Shown one piece after another: positions 1-9,076 of a DNA stretch of 64,000 nucleotides. The stretch covers positions 45,551 through 109,550 of the forward strand of contig NZ_BDAZ01000006.1 of the NCBI RefSeq assembly GCF_001612725.1, read 5' to 3'. The notes below the pieces were generated by a model, which saw nothing but the letters and a program-made list of their open reading frames with translations, was not told where the DNA came from and ran no database searches. Made by a program: the position numbers and the translations under genes. Origin of the DNA: Nocardia anaemiae NBRC 100462. GTDB lineage: Bacteria > Actinomycetota > Actinomycetes > Mycobacteriales > Mycobacteriaceae. Every line of letters starts with the position of its first letter. Positions within the stretch are counted from its first letter, which is position 1.

Positions 1-841
1 GATAGTCATGGAATCCCCGTCCGGTCTTGCGCCCGAAGTGTCCGGCGTCGACGAGTGCCGCGAGCGCGGGCGGCACGCGATAGTGCGATTCGCCGGTCTC
101 GCGTCGCAGTACCTCGATGGTGTCGGCCACGTTGTCCAGCCCGATCAGGTCGGCGGTGCGCAGCGGGCCCATCCGGTGCCCGAGGCACTGCTCGAACAGT
201 GCATCCACCGTCGCTGCGTCCGTTCCGGTGTCCACTGTGGCGGCGGCCTCGGCGATGCTCAGCATGAGTACGCGGTTCAACACGAAACCCGGGCGGTCGC
301 CGACGACGATCGCCTCCTTGCCGAGCGCGGCGATCAGCTCTGTGGCCCGCTTCAGGGTCTGCGGTGCGGTCTGCTCGCCGCGTACCACCTCGACCGCGGT
401 CGTCAAGGGCGCCGGGTTCATGAAGTGCAGGCCGAGCACCCGATCCGGTCGTTCGGTCGCGGCGGCCAATCGGGCGATCGGGATGGCGGACGTACACGAT
501 GCGAGCACGGCGTCCTCGGGACAGCGCCGGTCCAGTTCGCCGAACACCCGCTCCTTCAGCGTGATCCGCTCGGTCGCGCACTCGATGACGAAGCCGACGG
601 CGCTCAGCTCGTCGATCCGCTCCAACCATCGCACCCGCCCGCCGATGCCGGATGCGGTCCGGCGATCACCGCGCCCGAGCAGCAGTGCCAAGCGCACCGC
701 CTCGTCGAGACCGCGTCGCGCCCGCTCGGCCGCGCCGCGATCGGGTTCGACGACCTCCACCCGGTATCCCGCCTGCGCAAGGCACTGCGCGATACCGCTA
801 CCCATGGTGCCCGCTCCGATCACCGCGACGACGTCGTTCAT
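1..841 (-). CDS. 3-hydroxyacyl-CoA dehydrogenase family, FkbK-like (3' end cut by window)
   Basis: The frame opens with ATG at 841 and runs off the left edge after 280 residues. The last codons read GRGFHDY, close to the usual C-terminus of this family, so only a few residues are missing. A Rossmann motif GAGTMG lies at residues 9-14, and HFMNPAP carries the likely catalytic His. Family members oxidise a 3-hydroxyacyl thioester with NAD(P)+. In FkbK-type pathways the enzyme oxidises glyceryl-ACP to the aldehyde stage on the way to hydroxymalonyl-ACP. The start overlaps the stop of the upstream KS gene in an ATGA, so translation is probably coupled. The neighbours (FkbH-like protein, acyl-CoA dehydrogenase, discrete ACP) support the FkbK role over beta-oxidation. 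Substrate is inferred from context. Confidence 0.88.
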   Translation of the reverse strand, partial: MNDVVAVIGAGTMGSGIAQCLAQAGYRVEVVEPDRGAAERARRGLDEAVRLALLLGRGDRRTASGIGGRVRWLERIDELSAVGFVIECATERITLKERVFGELDRRCPEDAVLASCTSAIPIARLAAATERPDRVLGLHFMNPAPLTTAVEVVRGEQTAPQTLKRATELIAALGKEAIVVGDRPGFVLNRVLMLSIAEAAATVDTGTDAATVDALFEQCLGHRMGPLRTADLIGLDNVADTIEVLRRETGESHYRVPPALAALVDAGHFGRKTGRGFHDY

Positions 842-3800
842 CGGGTCACCTCCGTTGCCTCGATACTGCGCAGCGTGATATCCGGCACCGGATCGTCGGG
901 CGTCTCCTGCAGAACGCGCAGCAGCCGGTGCAGATCACCGAGCATCTCCCGCGCGGTAGATTCGTCGAACAGTTGTGTGGCATAAGACATTTCGAGGAGC
1001 ACGGCGTCGCCTTCCCGCGCCAGATCGAGCGCCAGCTCCGTCGCGTCCGGACCGCAGACGCGGTAGCTGATCGCCGTGTCGCCGACGGTGGCGGTCGGTG
1101 TTGCCAGCGCCGCGGTGACCCGCGCGAGCAGTTCGGTCCCGTCCGGTTCGTCGGCGAGGTCGATGCGGGCCGCACCCGTCGCGAGTCCCACCACGACCTC
1201 GTCCGAACCGGAATACCAGCCCAGCAGGGCAATCCACGCGCCGAGCAGCTCAGCATCGCCGGGCGCCGCGTCCAGGGGCGCACGGACGGCCGCGGTGGTG
1301 TACGGCATGGTGGCGCTACCGCGCGGTCGGTCCGTCGGAATCTCCAGTGCCGCCGCCGGTTCCGGTGCCGTCTCGGGGATCACGAGCTCGTCGATCGGAC
1401 GGTCGGGGGCCGACCCCACCAGCTCGGCCAGGACATCGAGATAGGCGGCGGCCAATCCGGCTGCCGTGCGCTGGGTGAACAGCTCGGTGCTGTACTCGAA
1501 ACAGGCCAGCATGTCCCGGCCGTCGCTGCGATCGTAGGTGATCAGGCTGAGGTCGAATTTCGCCGTGCCGACCGGCAATCCGCCGAACGCGTTGTGTATC
1601 GAGTGCTCGAGGTCGAAGAATTCCGGCTCGCCGTCACCGAGGGGATTGCCCGTGCCGGGGAGTTCCTGGTGGACGTAGAGGACGTCGAAGATCGGGGTGC
1701 GCGACAGGTCGCGTTGGTCGTCGAGTGCGTTGACCACCCGTTCGAAGGGGATCTCCTGATTCTCCAGCGCTCCCAGGACGATTGCGCGCACCCGCGCGAG
1801 CAGATCGGCCACCGTCGCGGGACCGGACAGGTCGGCGCGCAGGGCGACCGTGCTGTTGAAGAAGCCGATGAGCCCTTCGAGTTCGCGGCGGGTGCGGCCG
1901 GTGGTCGGCGTGCCGATCACGATGTCGCGTTGCCCGCTGCGGCGCGCGAGCAGGACGTACAGGCCGCTCAGCAGAACTACGAACAGCGACACCGACGCCC
2001 GCTTCGCCACCGCGCGCGACTGCTCCAGCAACTCGGCCGAAACCGTGAACGGTTCCAGATCGCCGACGAACGTCTTGCGCGGCGGCCGGGGAAAATCGGT
2101 GGGCAACTGCAGTTTCGGCGCATCACGCAGCAGGTGCACCCAGTATTCGAGCTCGTGCTCGAGGGCGCCCGACTCGACCATGTCGCGGTGCCACCGCGCG
2201 TAGTCGCGATAGCGGATCGGCAGTGGTTCGAGCGCGGCGGCCCGGCCCTCCTGCCGGGCGGCATACAGCTGGGGGATCTCGCGCGCGAGGATGCCCGGGG
2301 TGGCGCCGTCGGTGACGCAGTGATGGCAGGTCACCTGCAGCACATGCTCCTGGGGTGCCAGCGCCACCAGCAGCACCCGCACCAGCGGGTCCCGGGCCAG
2401 GTCGAAGGGCGCCAGTGCGGCCTCGCGAATCAACTCGCGCGCGGCGGCGACCGGGTCGGCCGCGCCGGAAACATCGGCGACACGGAAGAAATCGCCGAGC
2501 GACGGCCGGACCCGGACCGCAGGCTTTCCGTCGACCTCGACGAGGTTGTAGCGCAGTGGTTCGTGCCGCTCGGCGAAGTCCTCGAAGGTTCCCTTGACGG
2601 CGGCGATATCGATCGCGCCCCGCAGCACGTTGACCACCGGGTAGTTGTAGAGCGTGGTATCCGGAACGAGCTGGTGGTGGAACCACATTCGCTCCTGTCC
2701 GGCCGACATGACCAGCTCATCGGTCCGGGTGATCGGCGACACGCCCGGCTGGGCCGTGGCCGGGACGGCCCCCGTGCGCAGCAACTCGGCGAAATCGGCG
2801 ACCTTGGGTCGCTCGTAGACATCGAGCAGCTTGGGCCGGAATCCGTAGGTCTCGGCGACCCGCTCGACCAGTTGCACAGCGATGATCGAATTGCCGCCGA
2901 GGTCGAAATAGTCGTCTTCCGGGCCGATTTCGGTCTCCGAGTGCAGCAGTTCGCGCAGCATCGCTCGCAGCCATGCCGTCGCATCCTCCGGTCGTTCCCG
3001 AGTGGACGGCACCGCGGGAAGGCTGACCGGAGGCGCCGCCGTTGGCAGCTCGACCCAGCATCGGGAGCCGTGCAGCGGATGTCCCGGCAGCCGCACCCGG
3101 CGACCGTCATCGGCATTCACCCCTGCCCAGTCCAGGTTCACCCCGCGCTCGTACAGGCGGCCGAGGAGACCGATCGGATTACCCGAATCCCCTGTGCCGA
3201 AAAGGATCTCCGCGTCGGGACGGCCCCGCAGGTCTTCGGCGAGCAACCGGCCCAGCATGCCGTCCGAACTCGGGTCCACGAACACGACCGGCCCAGCAGC
3301 CAGCAGCGTTTCCGCCGCCGCGAGCAGTCGGGAGCGGTCCACGACGGGTGCCGCCGCGGCACTGGCCAGCTCGTCCGGATCGACGGGCGCCGAGGATCCG
3401 AGCAGGTATCTGGCCGCGAACTTCGACGCCGCGCCGCTCAGAATCGCGGCGAACCCGATACCGCAGGCGCGCAACCGATCGTGTATCGCGATCTGACCAG
3501 CGAGCACATCGGCAACGGCACCCGTCGCGGGCAGCTGATCGGGCAGCCGAGCAGGCTCGATTCCGGCGGGCGCCGCACCGGGCGAGAGCAGTAGCGCCAC
3601 CCGCGGCGGGACCGGCTGCTCGCCGTCCGGATCGATGTCAGCGCAACGCCGCATGAGCTCCTCGACGAAATCCTGTGTGCCCGTTGCGCATACCGCCACG
3701 CGATAGCCGTAATGCGTGCGGCCCCGGCCGAGGGTGAATGCGACGTCGGCGAGATCGACCTCGCCGCCGCGCAGCGTGGTCACCAGCTCGCGGCACAGCT

Positions 3801-5142
3801 CGGCCAGCGCCGCCGGGGTCCGCGCCGAGATCGGGATGAGTCGGTGACCCGGCTCTCGCGGTCGTTCGAGTACCGGTTCGTCGGGTGCCTGTTGCACGAC
3901 ACAGTGCGCGTTCGCACCGCCGAGGCTGTAGGAGCTGACACCCGCGAGACGTGGCCCGCTTTCGGTGGACCACGGCCGCGGCCGGGTGACCACCTCGATT
4001 CCGGCCGCGGCCAGATCGAAATCGCCGGTGGGACGGCGAAAATGCAGCGATGGGTACAGGCGGCCCTCGGCGACGGTCAGCGCCGCCTTGACCAGTCCGG
4101 CGACTCCGGCGGCATGGTCGAGATGTCCGATATTGGTCTTGACCGACCCGATCGGCAGCGGCCGCGAGCGCCCCGTGAACACGGTGCGCAGGCCCTCGAG
4201 CTCGACCGCGTCCCCCAACCGGGTCGCGGACCCATGTGCCTCGAGGTATCCGGCATCGCGCGGATCGAGCCCAGCGTTGCGCCAGGCTTTCGCGATCACC
4301 CGCGCCTGGGCGGCGGCGCTGGGGGTGCTGATCGTCGCGGACGAGTGTCCGTTGTGCAGTACCGCACTGCCACGGATGACGGCATATACGGGCGCGCGGT
4401 CGGCGCGGGCACGGCCGAGTGTGGTCAGCAGCAGGGCGGCGCCGCCCTCGCCGGGTACCGTGCCATCGGCGTCGGCGTCGAACGCCCGGCACTGTCCGCT
4501 GTGCGAAGCGATCTCCGTCATCGTCTGCGCGGTCCATTCCGGAGAACCGTTGGCCCGCACGCTGACCCCACCCGCGAGCGCGTAATCCGCATCGCCACAA
4601 CGCAACTCGCGACAGGCGTGGTGCACGGCGATGAGCGAGGCATTGCAGCCGCTGTCGATCGCATAGCACGGTCCGGTCAGCCCCAGCAGGTGCGCGATGC
4701 GGGCCGTGACGCCGAATGGCAGGTTGCCCAGCATGCTGAGCGGGCCGGGATCGACCGCCATGGCGTGGTAGGTGGGCATCGGTGCGCTGAACACCACGGC
4801 GGTCGTGGCCTCGCGCAGGGTTGCGGCCGCGTATCCGGCGTCTTCGATCGCCCGGTGCGCCAGCTCGAGCGCGATGCGCTGTTGCGGATCCATCAGCGAC
4901 GCTTCGCGTTTGGACAATTCGAAGAAGGCGTAGTCGAAGGTGTGGATGTCGGCCAGATGTCCCATCGGCAGGTAGCCGACGGTGCGGTCCAATGCGGTCG
5001 CCGCCGCGCGGGCGTCCGGCATCGGCCCGATCGAGTCCCGGCCGTCGGCGAGATTCGCACGGAATTCGCCGAGGTCGGACGCGTCCGGAAGGCGCACTCC
5101 GATGCCGACGATCGCGATGTCGTCGTTGTTTGCTGTATTCAC
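838..5142 (-). CDS. Hybrid PKS-NRPS protein: KS, decayed AT, carrier, condensation, half-condensation
   Basis: This is 1434 residues from GTG 5142, which has AAGGA ten bases upstream. GTG 5160 overlaps the previous stop and is the alternative start. Domains in order: ketosynthase (about 1-430) with Cys166 in DSGCNAS, His303 in EAHGSAT and His340 in NIGHLDH, so the KS triad is complete although its Cys context departs from DTACSSS. Next comes a 300-residue stretch with KS-AT and post-AT linker features but no GHSxG. A carrier domain follows with GGNS (Ser752), then a condensation domain with HHCVTDG (940-946). A final stretch of about 200 residues resembles only the C-terminal lobe of another condensation domain. 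There is no thioesterase. The protein should extend a chain with an extender delivered in trans, then pass it to an amine by the C domain. The order of action is inferred. Confidence 0.88.
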   Translation of the reverse strand: MNTANNDDIAIVGIGVRLPDASDLGEFRANLADGRDSIGPMPDARAAATALDRTVGYLPMGHLADIHTFDYAFFELSKREASLMDPQQRIALELAHRAIEDAGYAAATLREATTAVVFSAPMPTYHAMAVDPGPLSMLGNLPFGVTARIAHLLGLTGPCYAIDSGCNASLIAVHHACRELRCGDADYALAGGVSVRANGSPEWTAQTMTEIASHSGQCRAFDADADGTVPGEGGAALLLTTLGRARADRAPVYAVIRGSAVLHNGHSSATISTPSAAAQARVIAKAWRNAGLDPRDAGYLEAHGSATRLGDAVELEGLRTVFTGRSRPLPIGSVKTNIGHLDHAAGVAGLVKAALTVAEGRLYPSLHFRRPTGDFDLAAAGIEVVTRPRPWSTESGPRLAGVSSYSLGGANAHCVVQQAPDEPVLERPREPGHRLIPISARTPAALAELCRELVTTLRGGEVDLADVAFTLGRGRTHYGYRVAVCATGTQDFVEELMRRCADIDPDGEQPVPPRVALLLSPGAAPAGIEPARLPDQLPATGAVADVLAGQIAIHDRLRACGIGFAAILSGAASKFAARYLLGSSAPVDPDELASAAAAPVVDRSRLLAAAETLLAAGPVVFVDPSSDGMLGRLLAEDLRGRPDAEILFGTGDSGNPIGLLGRLYERGVNLDWAGVNADDGRRVRLPGHPLHGSRCWVELPTAAPPVSLPAVPSTRERPEDATAWLRAMLRELLHSETEIGPEDDYFDLGGNSIIAVQLVERVAETYGFRPKLLDVYERPKVADFAELLRTGAVPATAQPGVSPITRTDELVMSAGQERMWFHHQLVPDTTLYNYPVVNVLRGAIDIAAVKGTFEDFAERHEPLRYNLVEVDGKPAVRVRPSLGDFFRVADVSGAADPVAAARELIREAALAPFDLARDPLVRVLLVALAPQEHVLQVTCHHCVTDGATPGILAREIPQLYAARQEGRAAALEPLPIRYRDYARWHRDMVESGALEHELEYWVHLLRDAPKLQLPTDFPRPPRKTFVGDLEPFTVSAELLEQSRAVAKRASVSLFVVLLSGLYVLLARRSGQRDIVIGTPTTGRTRRELEGLIGFFNSTVALRADLSGPATVADLLARVRAIVLGALENQEIPFERVVNALDDQRDLSRTPIFDVLYVHQELPGTGNPLGDGEPEFFDLEHSIHNAFGGLPVGTAKFDLSLITYDRSDGRDMLACFEYSTELFTQRTAAGLAAAYLDVLAELVGSAPDRPIDELVIPETAPEPAAALEIPTDRPRGSATMPYTTAAVRAPLDAAPGDAELLGAWIALLGWYSGSDEVVVGLATGAARIDLADEPDGTELLARVTAALATPTATVGDTAISYRVCGPDATELALDLAREGDAVLLEMSYATQLFDESTAREMLGDLHRLLRVLQETPDDPVPDITLRSIEATEVTR

Positions 5143-5156
5143 GATTACGGTGTCCT

Positions 5157-7070
5157 TCACACCTCGAAAGCCAATGGCGAGCTGTCCGCCGGTTCGGACT
5201 CGATTCGGGTCGCCGGACCCGCCGACAGCGCGTCCGCCTGTGCGGCCACGGTGTCGAGGTCGAACAGCATTCCCACCGAGATCGCGCCCGGCCACCCGGC
5301 TTCCAGGCGCAGGTGGAGCGCGACTACCCGGTGGGAATTGCCGCCTACGTCGAAAAACCGGTCCGTACGGTCGAATTCGTCGTGCTGGAGCACCTCGGAC
5401 CAGATCTCGCCGACCGCCCGTTCGTTCTCGGTCCAGCCATCCCGCGACGGAGCCGTGCGCTGTTCGGGACGGGAGCGCAGCAGGGCACGCAGCGCCGCCT
5501 CGTCGAGCTTGCTGCTGCCCGGTGCGATCGGCAGAGTGTCGACCTCCACGAACCTTTCCGGAACCGATTCGGGCGCAAGGCGTTCCGCGCAGTGCGCGGT
5601 CAGCGCGGCAACCGTGGTCGGCGCGGAACCGGCCACCGGCACCCAGAAAGCGGCCAGGTACACGGCATCGTCGGGGTCCGTCGCATCCAGCACGACCACC
5701 TCGCGAACGGCGGGATGTCCCGCAAGTACCGTCTCGACCGCGGCGCGTTCGACCCGCACGCCCCGGACCTTCACCTGACTGTCGGCCCGCCCGTGGAATT
5801 CGATGTGACCGCCCGCGTCGACCCGCGCGAGGTCCCCGGTGCGATACATGCGCCCGCCCGGCTCGGTCGAGAACGGGTCGGCCACGAACCTGGCCGCGGT
5901 CAGTCCAGGCTGTGCCGCGTAACCGTCGGCGATCTGTCCACCCCCGAGGTACAGGTCACCGCGGGTGCCCCAACGGACCGGCCGCAGCGAGCGGTCGAGA
6001 ATGTGCGCCGTCGTACCATCGGTCGGTGTGCCGATCGGCACGACGGGTTGGGGCGTGTCCGGGACGACGTGGCAGATGCAGGTGACGGTCGCTTCGGTCG
6101 GACCGTATTCATTGTGCAGGCTTGTCGAGGGCAGAACCTCGCGGTGTTGTTCGACGAGGCGAACCGACACCGGCTCGCCGCAGAGGGTGACGATCCGCAG
6201 CGTCGACTTCAGCTCGACCAGTCGCGGCAGCAGCACCCGATAGAACGAGGGCGTCGCGACGAAATGCGATACGCCATGGCGGACAGCGAGTTCGGCGACC
6301 GCGTCGACATCGGGCAGCATCCGGGCGTCCGGGAGCACGCTGGTGCCGCCGACGGTGAGCGCCCAGGCCAGCGCCGAGAGGGAGCCGTCCCAGATCAGGC
6401 GCATCGCCGAGAATGTCACGAGTTCGCCGTCGGTGTACGGATAGTTCCGTGAACCGATCAAGGTGGCGAGGTTGGCCCGCGAGACGACGACCGCCTTCGG
6501 CTCGCCGGTCGAGCCGGAGGTGCTGATGACGTAGGCGGGCGCCCGCAGGGGCGGCTGGTCCGGCAATGCCACGCCGGATGGCTCGGTGTCCTCGGCGATA
6601 TCGAGCACCGCCGCCGTGCCCGACACCAGCGCGGCCACCTCGTCACGCGGGGTGGAACCGTCGACGATCAGCGCGGTACAGGTCGTGGCCGCCAGCACCG
6701 AACGCACCGCCGACGCGGGACGGCCCGGTTCGACGACACACCATGCCGCAGCCGCGCGCAGAGCCGCGATCATCCCGATCACGGTGTCCAGGCTCTGCCG
6801 TTGGAACACCATCACCGTCTGCCCGGGGCGTACGCCCGCGGCGACCAGGCGGCGCGCGAGATGTGCTGTGGCGGTGTCGAGTTCGCGGTAGGTGAGCGAC
6901 CGGTCCCCCACCACGAGCGCGGTGCGGTCAGGTATCCGCTGGGCTTGATGGAGGATTCCACGCAGTAGGTCCGTCGATCGATCACCCGGCGTCGAATCGC
7001 TCGATACCGTGCGCCCATCCGTCACCCGGCCACCGCCCCTCATGGAATCGCTACTCGATGCAGTGCTCAT
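5157..7070 (-). CDS. Stand-alone NRPS adenylation-carrier didomain
   Basis: This is 637 residues from ATG 7070, which overlaps the FkbH-like stop as ATGA. The adenylation domain (about 45-520) shows STSGSTGEPK (A3), NEYGPTE (A5), YRTGDL (A7) and a C-terminal SSKLDE that keeps the A10 lysine. The A4 stretch reads MRLIWDGSL rather than FDxSxWE, and A8 reads GRADSQVKVRGVRV, so the enzyme is divergent. By hand alignment the ten pocket positions are roughly D-G-S-V-T-C-E-V-T-K, which I do not recognise. A carrier domain follows, with GGNS at Ser579. It should activate one amino or related acid and hold it as a thioester for the KS or C domain of the next gene. It has no condensation domain of its own, so it is a loading or in-trans unit. 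The 3' end lies close to the KS gene start. Confidence 0.87.
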   Translation of the reverse strand: MSTASSSDSMRGGGRVTDGRTVSSDSTPGDRSTDLLRGILHQAQRIPDRTALVVGDRSLTYRELDTATAHLARRLVAAGVRPGQTVMVFQRQSLDTVIGMIAALRAAAAWCVVEPGRPASAVRSVLAATTCTALIVDGSTPRDEVAALVSGTAAVLDIAEDTEPSGVALPDQPPLRAPAYVISTSGSTGEPKAVVVSRANLATLIGSRNYPYTDGELVTFSAMRLIWDGSLSALAWALTVGGTSVLPDARMLPDVDAVAELAVRHGVSHFVATPSFYRVLLPRLVELKSTLRIVTLCGEPVSVRLVEQHREVLPSTSLHNEYGPTEATVTCICHVVPDTPQPVVPIGTPTDGTTAHILDRSLRPVRWGTRGDLYLGGGQIADGYAAQPGLTAARFVADPFSTEPGGRMYRTGDLARVDAGGHIEFHGRADSQVKVRGVRVERAAVETVLAGHPAVREVVVLDATDPDDAVYLAAFWVPVAGSAPTTVAALTAHCAERLAPESVPERFVEVDTLPIAPGSSKLDEAALRALLRSRPEQRTAPSRDGWTENERAVGEIWSEVLQHDEFDRTDRFFDVGGNSHRVVALHLRLEAGWPGAISVGMLFDLDTVAAQADALSAGPATRIESEPADSSPLAFEV

Positions 7071-8092
7071 CCAGTCACCTCGACATGGCCGGTTCCGTTG
7101 ATGTCCTCCGGCGGCACCGTGCAGGCGAGCAGGACGCGGTCGCCGTCGGACTCGAGCACCTCGAATCCGGCGAATCTCAAGGTCACGAGCATTACCCGGT
7201 TCACCGGGGTCGCCACGAATTCCGCCGTCGGCCGCCGCCCCGCCGCGCGTGCGCGCCGGACGATTTCCCGGATCAGCGCCGTCCCCACTCCGCGTGACAT
7301 CACCCGGCACGACATGAGCAGCAGGAGCAGCACCGAATCGGAGCCGCGGATCTCCGAGACCGCCAGCCCGATGGTGCCGTAACCGCCGAATCGGTCGCGC
7401 AGGGATGCCACGAGCACCTCGTGGCGCGGGGACGCGCACAGTTCCCGCAGTTCGTCGATGTCGAAGGTGGCCCCGGTGGTATTGAGCTGGTGGGTGCGAA
7501 TGGTCAGCTCATTGGCCCTGGCAAGGTCGGCCTCCGATGCCGCGCGCACGGTCATCACCAGGCCCAACGAAGCGAGGAAGTCCGCATCGGATCCGGCGAA
7601 TTCGGCCTCGCCGACTCGGCGGGCATGTTCCGCGCGATAGTAGGACCGGCGCTGCCGCGCTTCTGATGTCACGGTCTTCGGCGTGAATTCCGGTAGGTTC
7701 GCCAGGTCGGGTACGCGATCGGCCGGATAGCACCGTACCTCGGGACAGGAGGTCGCCACCTCGGCCAACTCGACCGGATCGTTGTCGACGAACGCCATGG
7801 TCTCGCGCCCGATATTCAGCGATTCGGCGATCCGGCGGATCGCCTCCGACTTCGGGCCCCAGCCGATCTCGACCGCCGAGAACATGTCCTCGATACCGTG
7901 CCGACGCAAATGTTCTGTGGCGACCGACAATTCGCCGCGGCTCGCGACGGCGTGCAGGATGCCGCGTTCGTCGAGGGTCCGGATCGCCCGCAGCACTTCG
8001 GGTTTGGGAGTCCCACCGTCGGATTCGAGCACGACGCCGGGCCATACCGTGTCGTCGAGATCCCAGACCAGGCATTTCACCGTTGCCGCCAT
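7067..8092 (-). CDS. fkbH: FkbH-like HAD-family glyceryl transferase/phosphatase
   Basis: This is 341 residues. The HAD motif WDLDDTVWPG at residues 10-19 is the hallmark of the FkbH family. A second acidic HAD site reads FVDNDP, and the C-terminal third looks GNAT-like (a segment around RGVGTALI). FkbH proteins take 1,3-bisphosphoglycerate, dephosphorylate it and load D-glycerate onto a discrete ACP. That is the first step of hydroxymalonyl- or methoxymalonyl-ACP synthesis and also of tetronate synthesis. The gene starts three bases after the KAS III-like stop, and its own stop overlaps the A-T start. The discrete ACP encoded at 10164-10442 is the obvious partner. The family call is firm. 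Which of the two glyceryl-ACP fates applies rests on the dehydrogenases in the same operon, which favour hydroxymalonyl-ACP. Confidence 0.92.
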   Translation of the reverse strand: MAATVKCLVWDLDDTVWPGVVLESDGGTPKPEVLRAIRTLDERGILHAVASRGELSVATEHLRRHGIEDMFSAVEIGWGPKSEAIRRIAESLNIGRETMAFVDNDPVELAEVATSCPEVRCYPADRVPDLANLPEFTPKTVTSEARQRRSYYRAEHARRVGEAEFAGSDADFLASLGLVMTVRAASEADLARANELTIRTHQLNTTGATFDIDELRELCASPRHEVLVASLRDRFGGYGTIGLAVSEIRGSDSVLLLLLMSCRVMSRGVGTALIREIVRRARAAGRRPTAEFVATPVNRVMLVTLRFAGFEVLESDGDRVLLACTVPPEDINGTGHVEVTG

Positions 8093-8095
8093 GGC

Positions 8096-9076
8096 TCAGA
8101 CCCTCCGCATCAGGGCGGCGCTCCACGCCGCCACCGGACTGCTGTTCAACAGCAGCGCATACGCACCGGATGACCGGGTTGCCGCCGCGGAGTCCAGGTT
8201 GACCAGCATGTCCGCCGAACCCAGATGTCCGTATGCCGCCAGATTGCTCCGGCACGCCGCATCGATCGTGGCGCCGAGGGCCTCCTCCCAGAAGGCGAAC
8301 GCACCGCCCGACAGGTTCTGCATCAGGATCGGTCCCACCGAGTCGGCCCGAATGTGATTGCGTTCCAGCAGTTCCGCAATGATGACGTCGAACCGCTTCT
8401 TGCTTTCGACCGCGAGCCGGAACGAGTAGGTGGATTCGTCGGTGCACGCCTCCGTCCACGCCTGCGACGGGGTGTCGCGGTAGTCGATTCGGAACAGGTC
8501 GGCGTATTTGCCGTCGCTGCGCAGGATCTGGTCGACGAACTCCCAGCGCCCACCGGAGGTGGTGACCAGCAGCGCGGCCGCGCCGTCGCCGAGCATCGTC
8601 ATCGGCGGGCGGTAGCGGTTGCGGGTTGGCGTCTTGGCCGCGGCGACGACGAGAACGGTGCGGTACCCGGCGTCGGCGCGCAGCAGGGCCGCGGCCAGGG
8701 TCAGCGCGGCGGAGACCGATACGCAGCCGAGGTCGCCTACGCCCGCGGTGAAGGCACGGGTGGCGCCGATCCGGTGTTGCAGCCGTGTCGTTTCCGATGC
8801 GAGCAGGTACTGCGGCGCGCGCCCCGTGACGAGCAGTAGCGCGTCGAGGTCGGCGGCTTCGAGCCCGGCCTCGTCCAGCGCCGCCGTCGCCGCCGCCGCG
8901 GCCAAGTCCACCTCGGACAGCTCGCCCGCCGTGCGCACCGTCTCGATGCCGAGTGCCAGCGCGTGTTCGCGTCGGTGCGCCGGAAGTTCGTCCAGTTCGG
9001 TCAGGCCGGCCACCCGCGCGGAGGTGGCGGGGAACCACGTCGCCACCGGGCCAAGCCGCACCGGCCCGCTCACCAT
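8096..9076 (-). CDS. KAS III-like (ketoacyl-ACP synthase III family) protein with altered active site
   Basis: This is 326 residues in the thiolase fold of FabH-type enzymes. The nucleophile is Cys118 in LGCVS. The position that normally carries His in HQAN reads MQNLSGG (252-258), so that His is replaced by Met. The position of the Asn in GNTS reads GHLGSAD, with His284. The Cys-His-Asn triad is therefore rearranged or relaxed. Relatives with altered triads include O-acyltransferases acting on polyketides (CerJ/ChlB type) and tetronate-forming KAS III proteins, so decarboxylative condensation is not assured. It could load a starter, transfer an acyl group or join glyceryl-derived units. The start overlaps the upstream gene by seven bases; a GTG at 9073 is an alternative. 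Confidence 0.82.
   Translation of the reverse strand: MVSGPVRLGPVATWFPATSARVAGLTELDELPAHRREHALALGIETVRTAGELSEVDLAAAAATAALDEAGLEAADLDALLLVTGRAPQYLLASETTRLQHRIGATRAFTAGVGDLGCVSVSAALTLAAALLRADAGYRTVLVVAAAKTPTRNRYRPPMTMLGDGAAALLVTTSGGRWEFVDQILRSDGKYADLFRIDYRDTPSQAWTEACTDESTYSFRLAVESKKRFDVIIAELLERNHIRADSVGPILMQNLSGGAFAFWEEALGATIDAACRSNLAAYGHLGSADMLVNLDSAAATRSSGAYALLLNSSPVAAWSAALMRRV

Noticed and set aside
652..3594. Long open plus-strand frame of about 980 codons
   Set aside because: It is antisense to the KS-T-C gene, whose domains and motifs are unmistakable; long antisense frames are normal at this GC content.
5143..5295. Longer N-terminus of the KS protein
   Set aside because: The extra residues lie inside the upstream A-T gene in another frame and do not look like a ketosynthase start.
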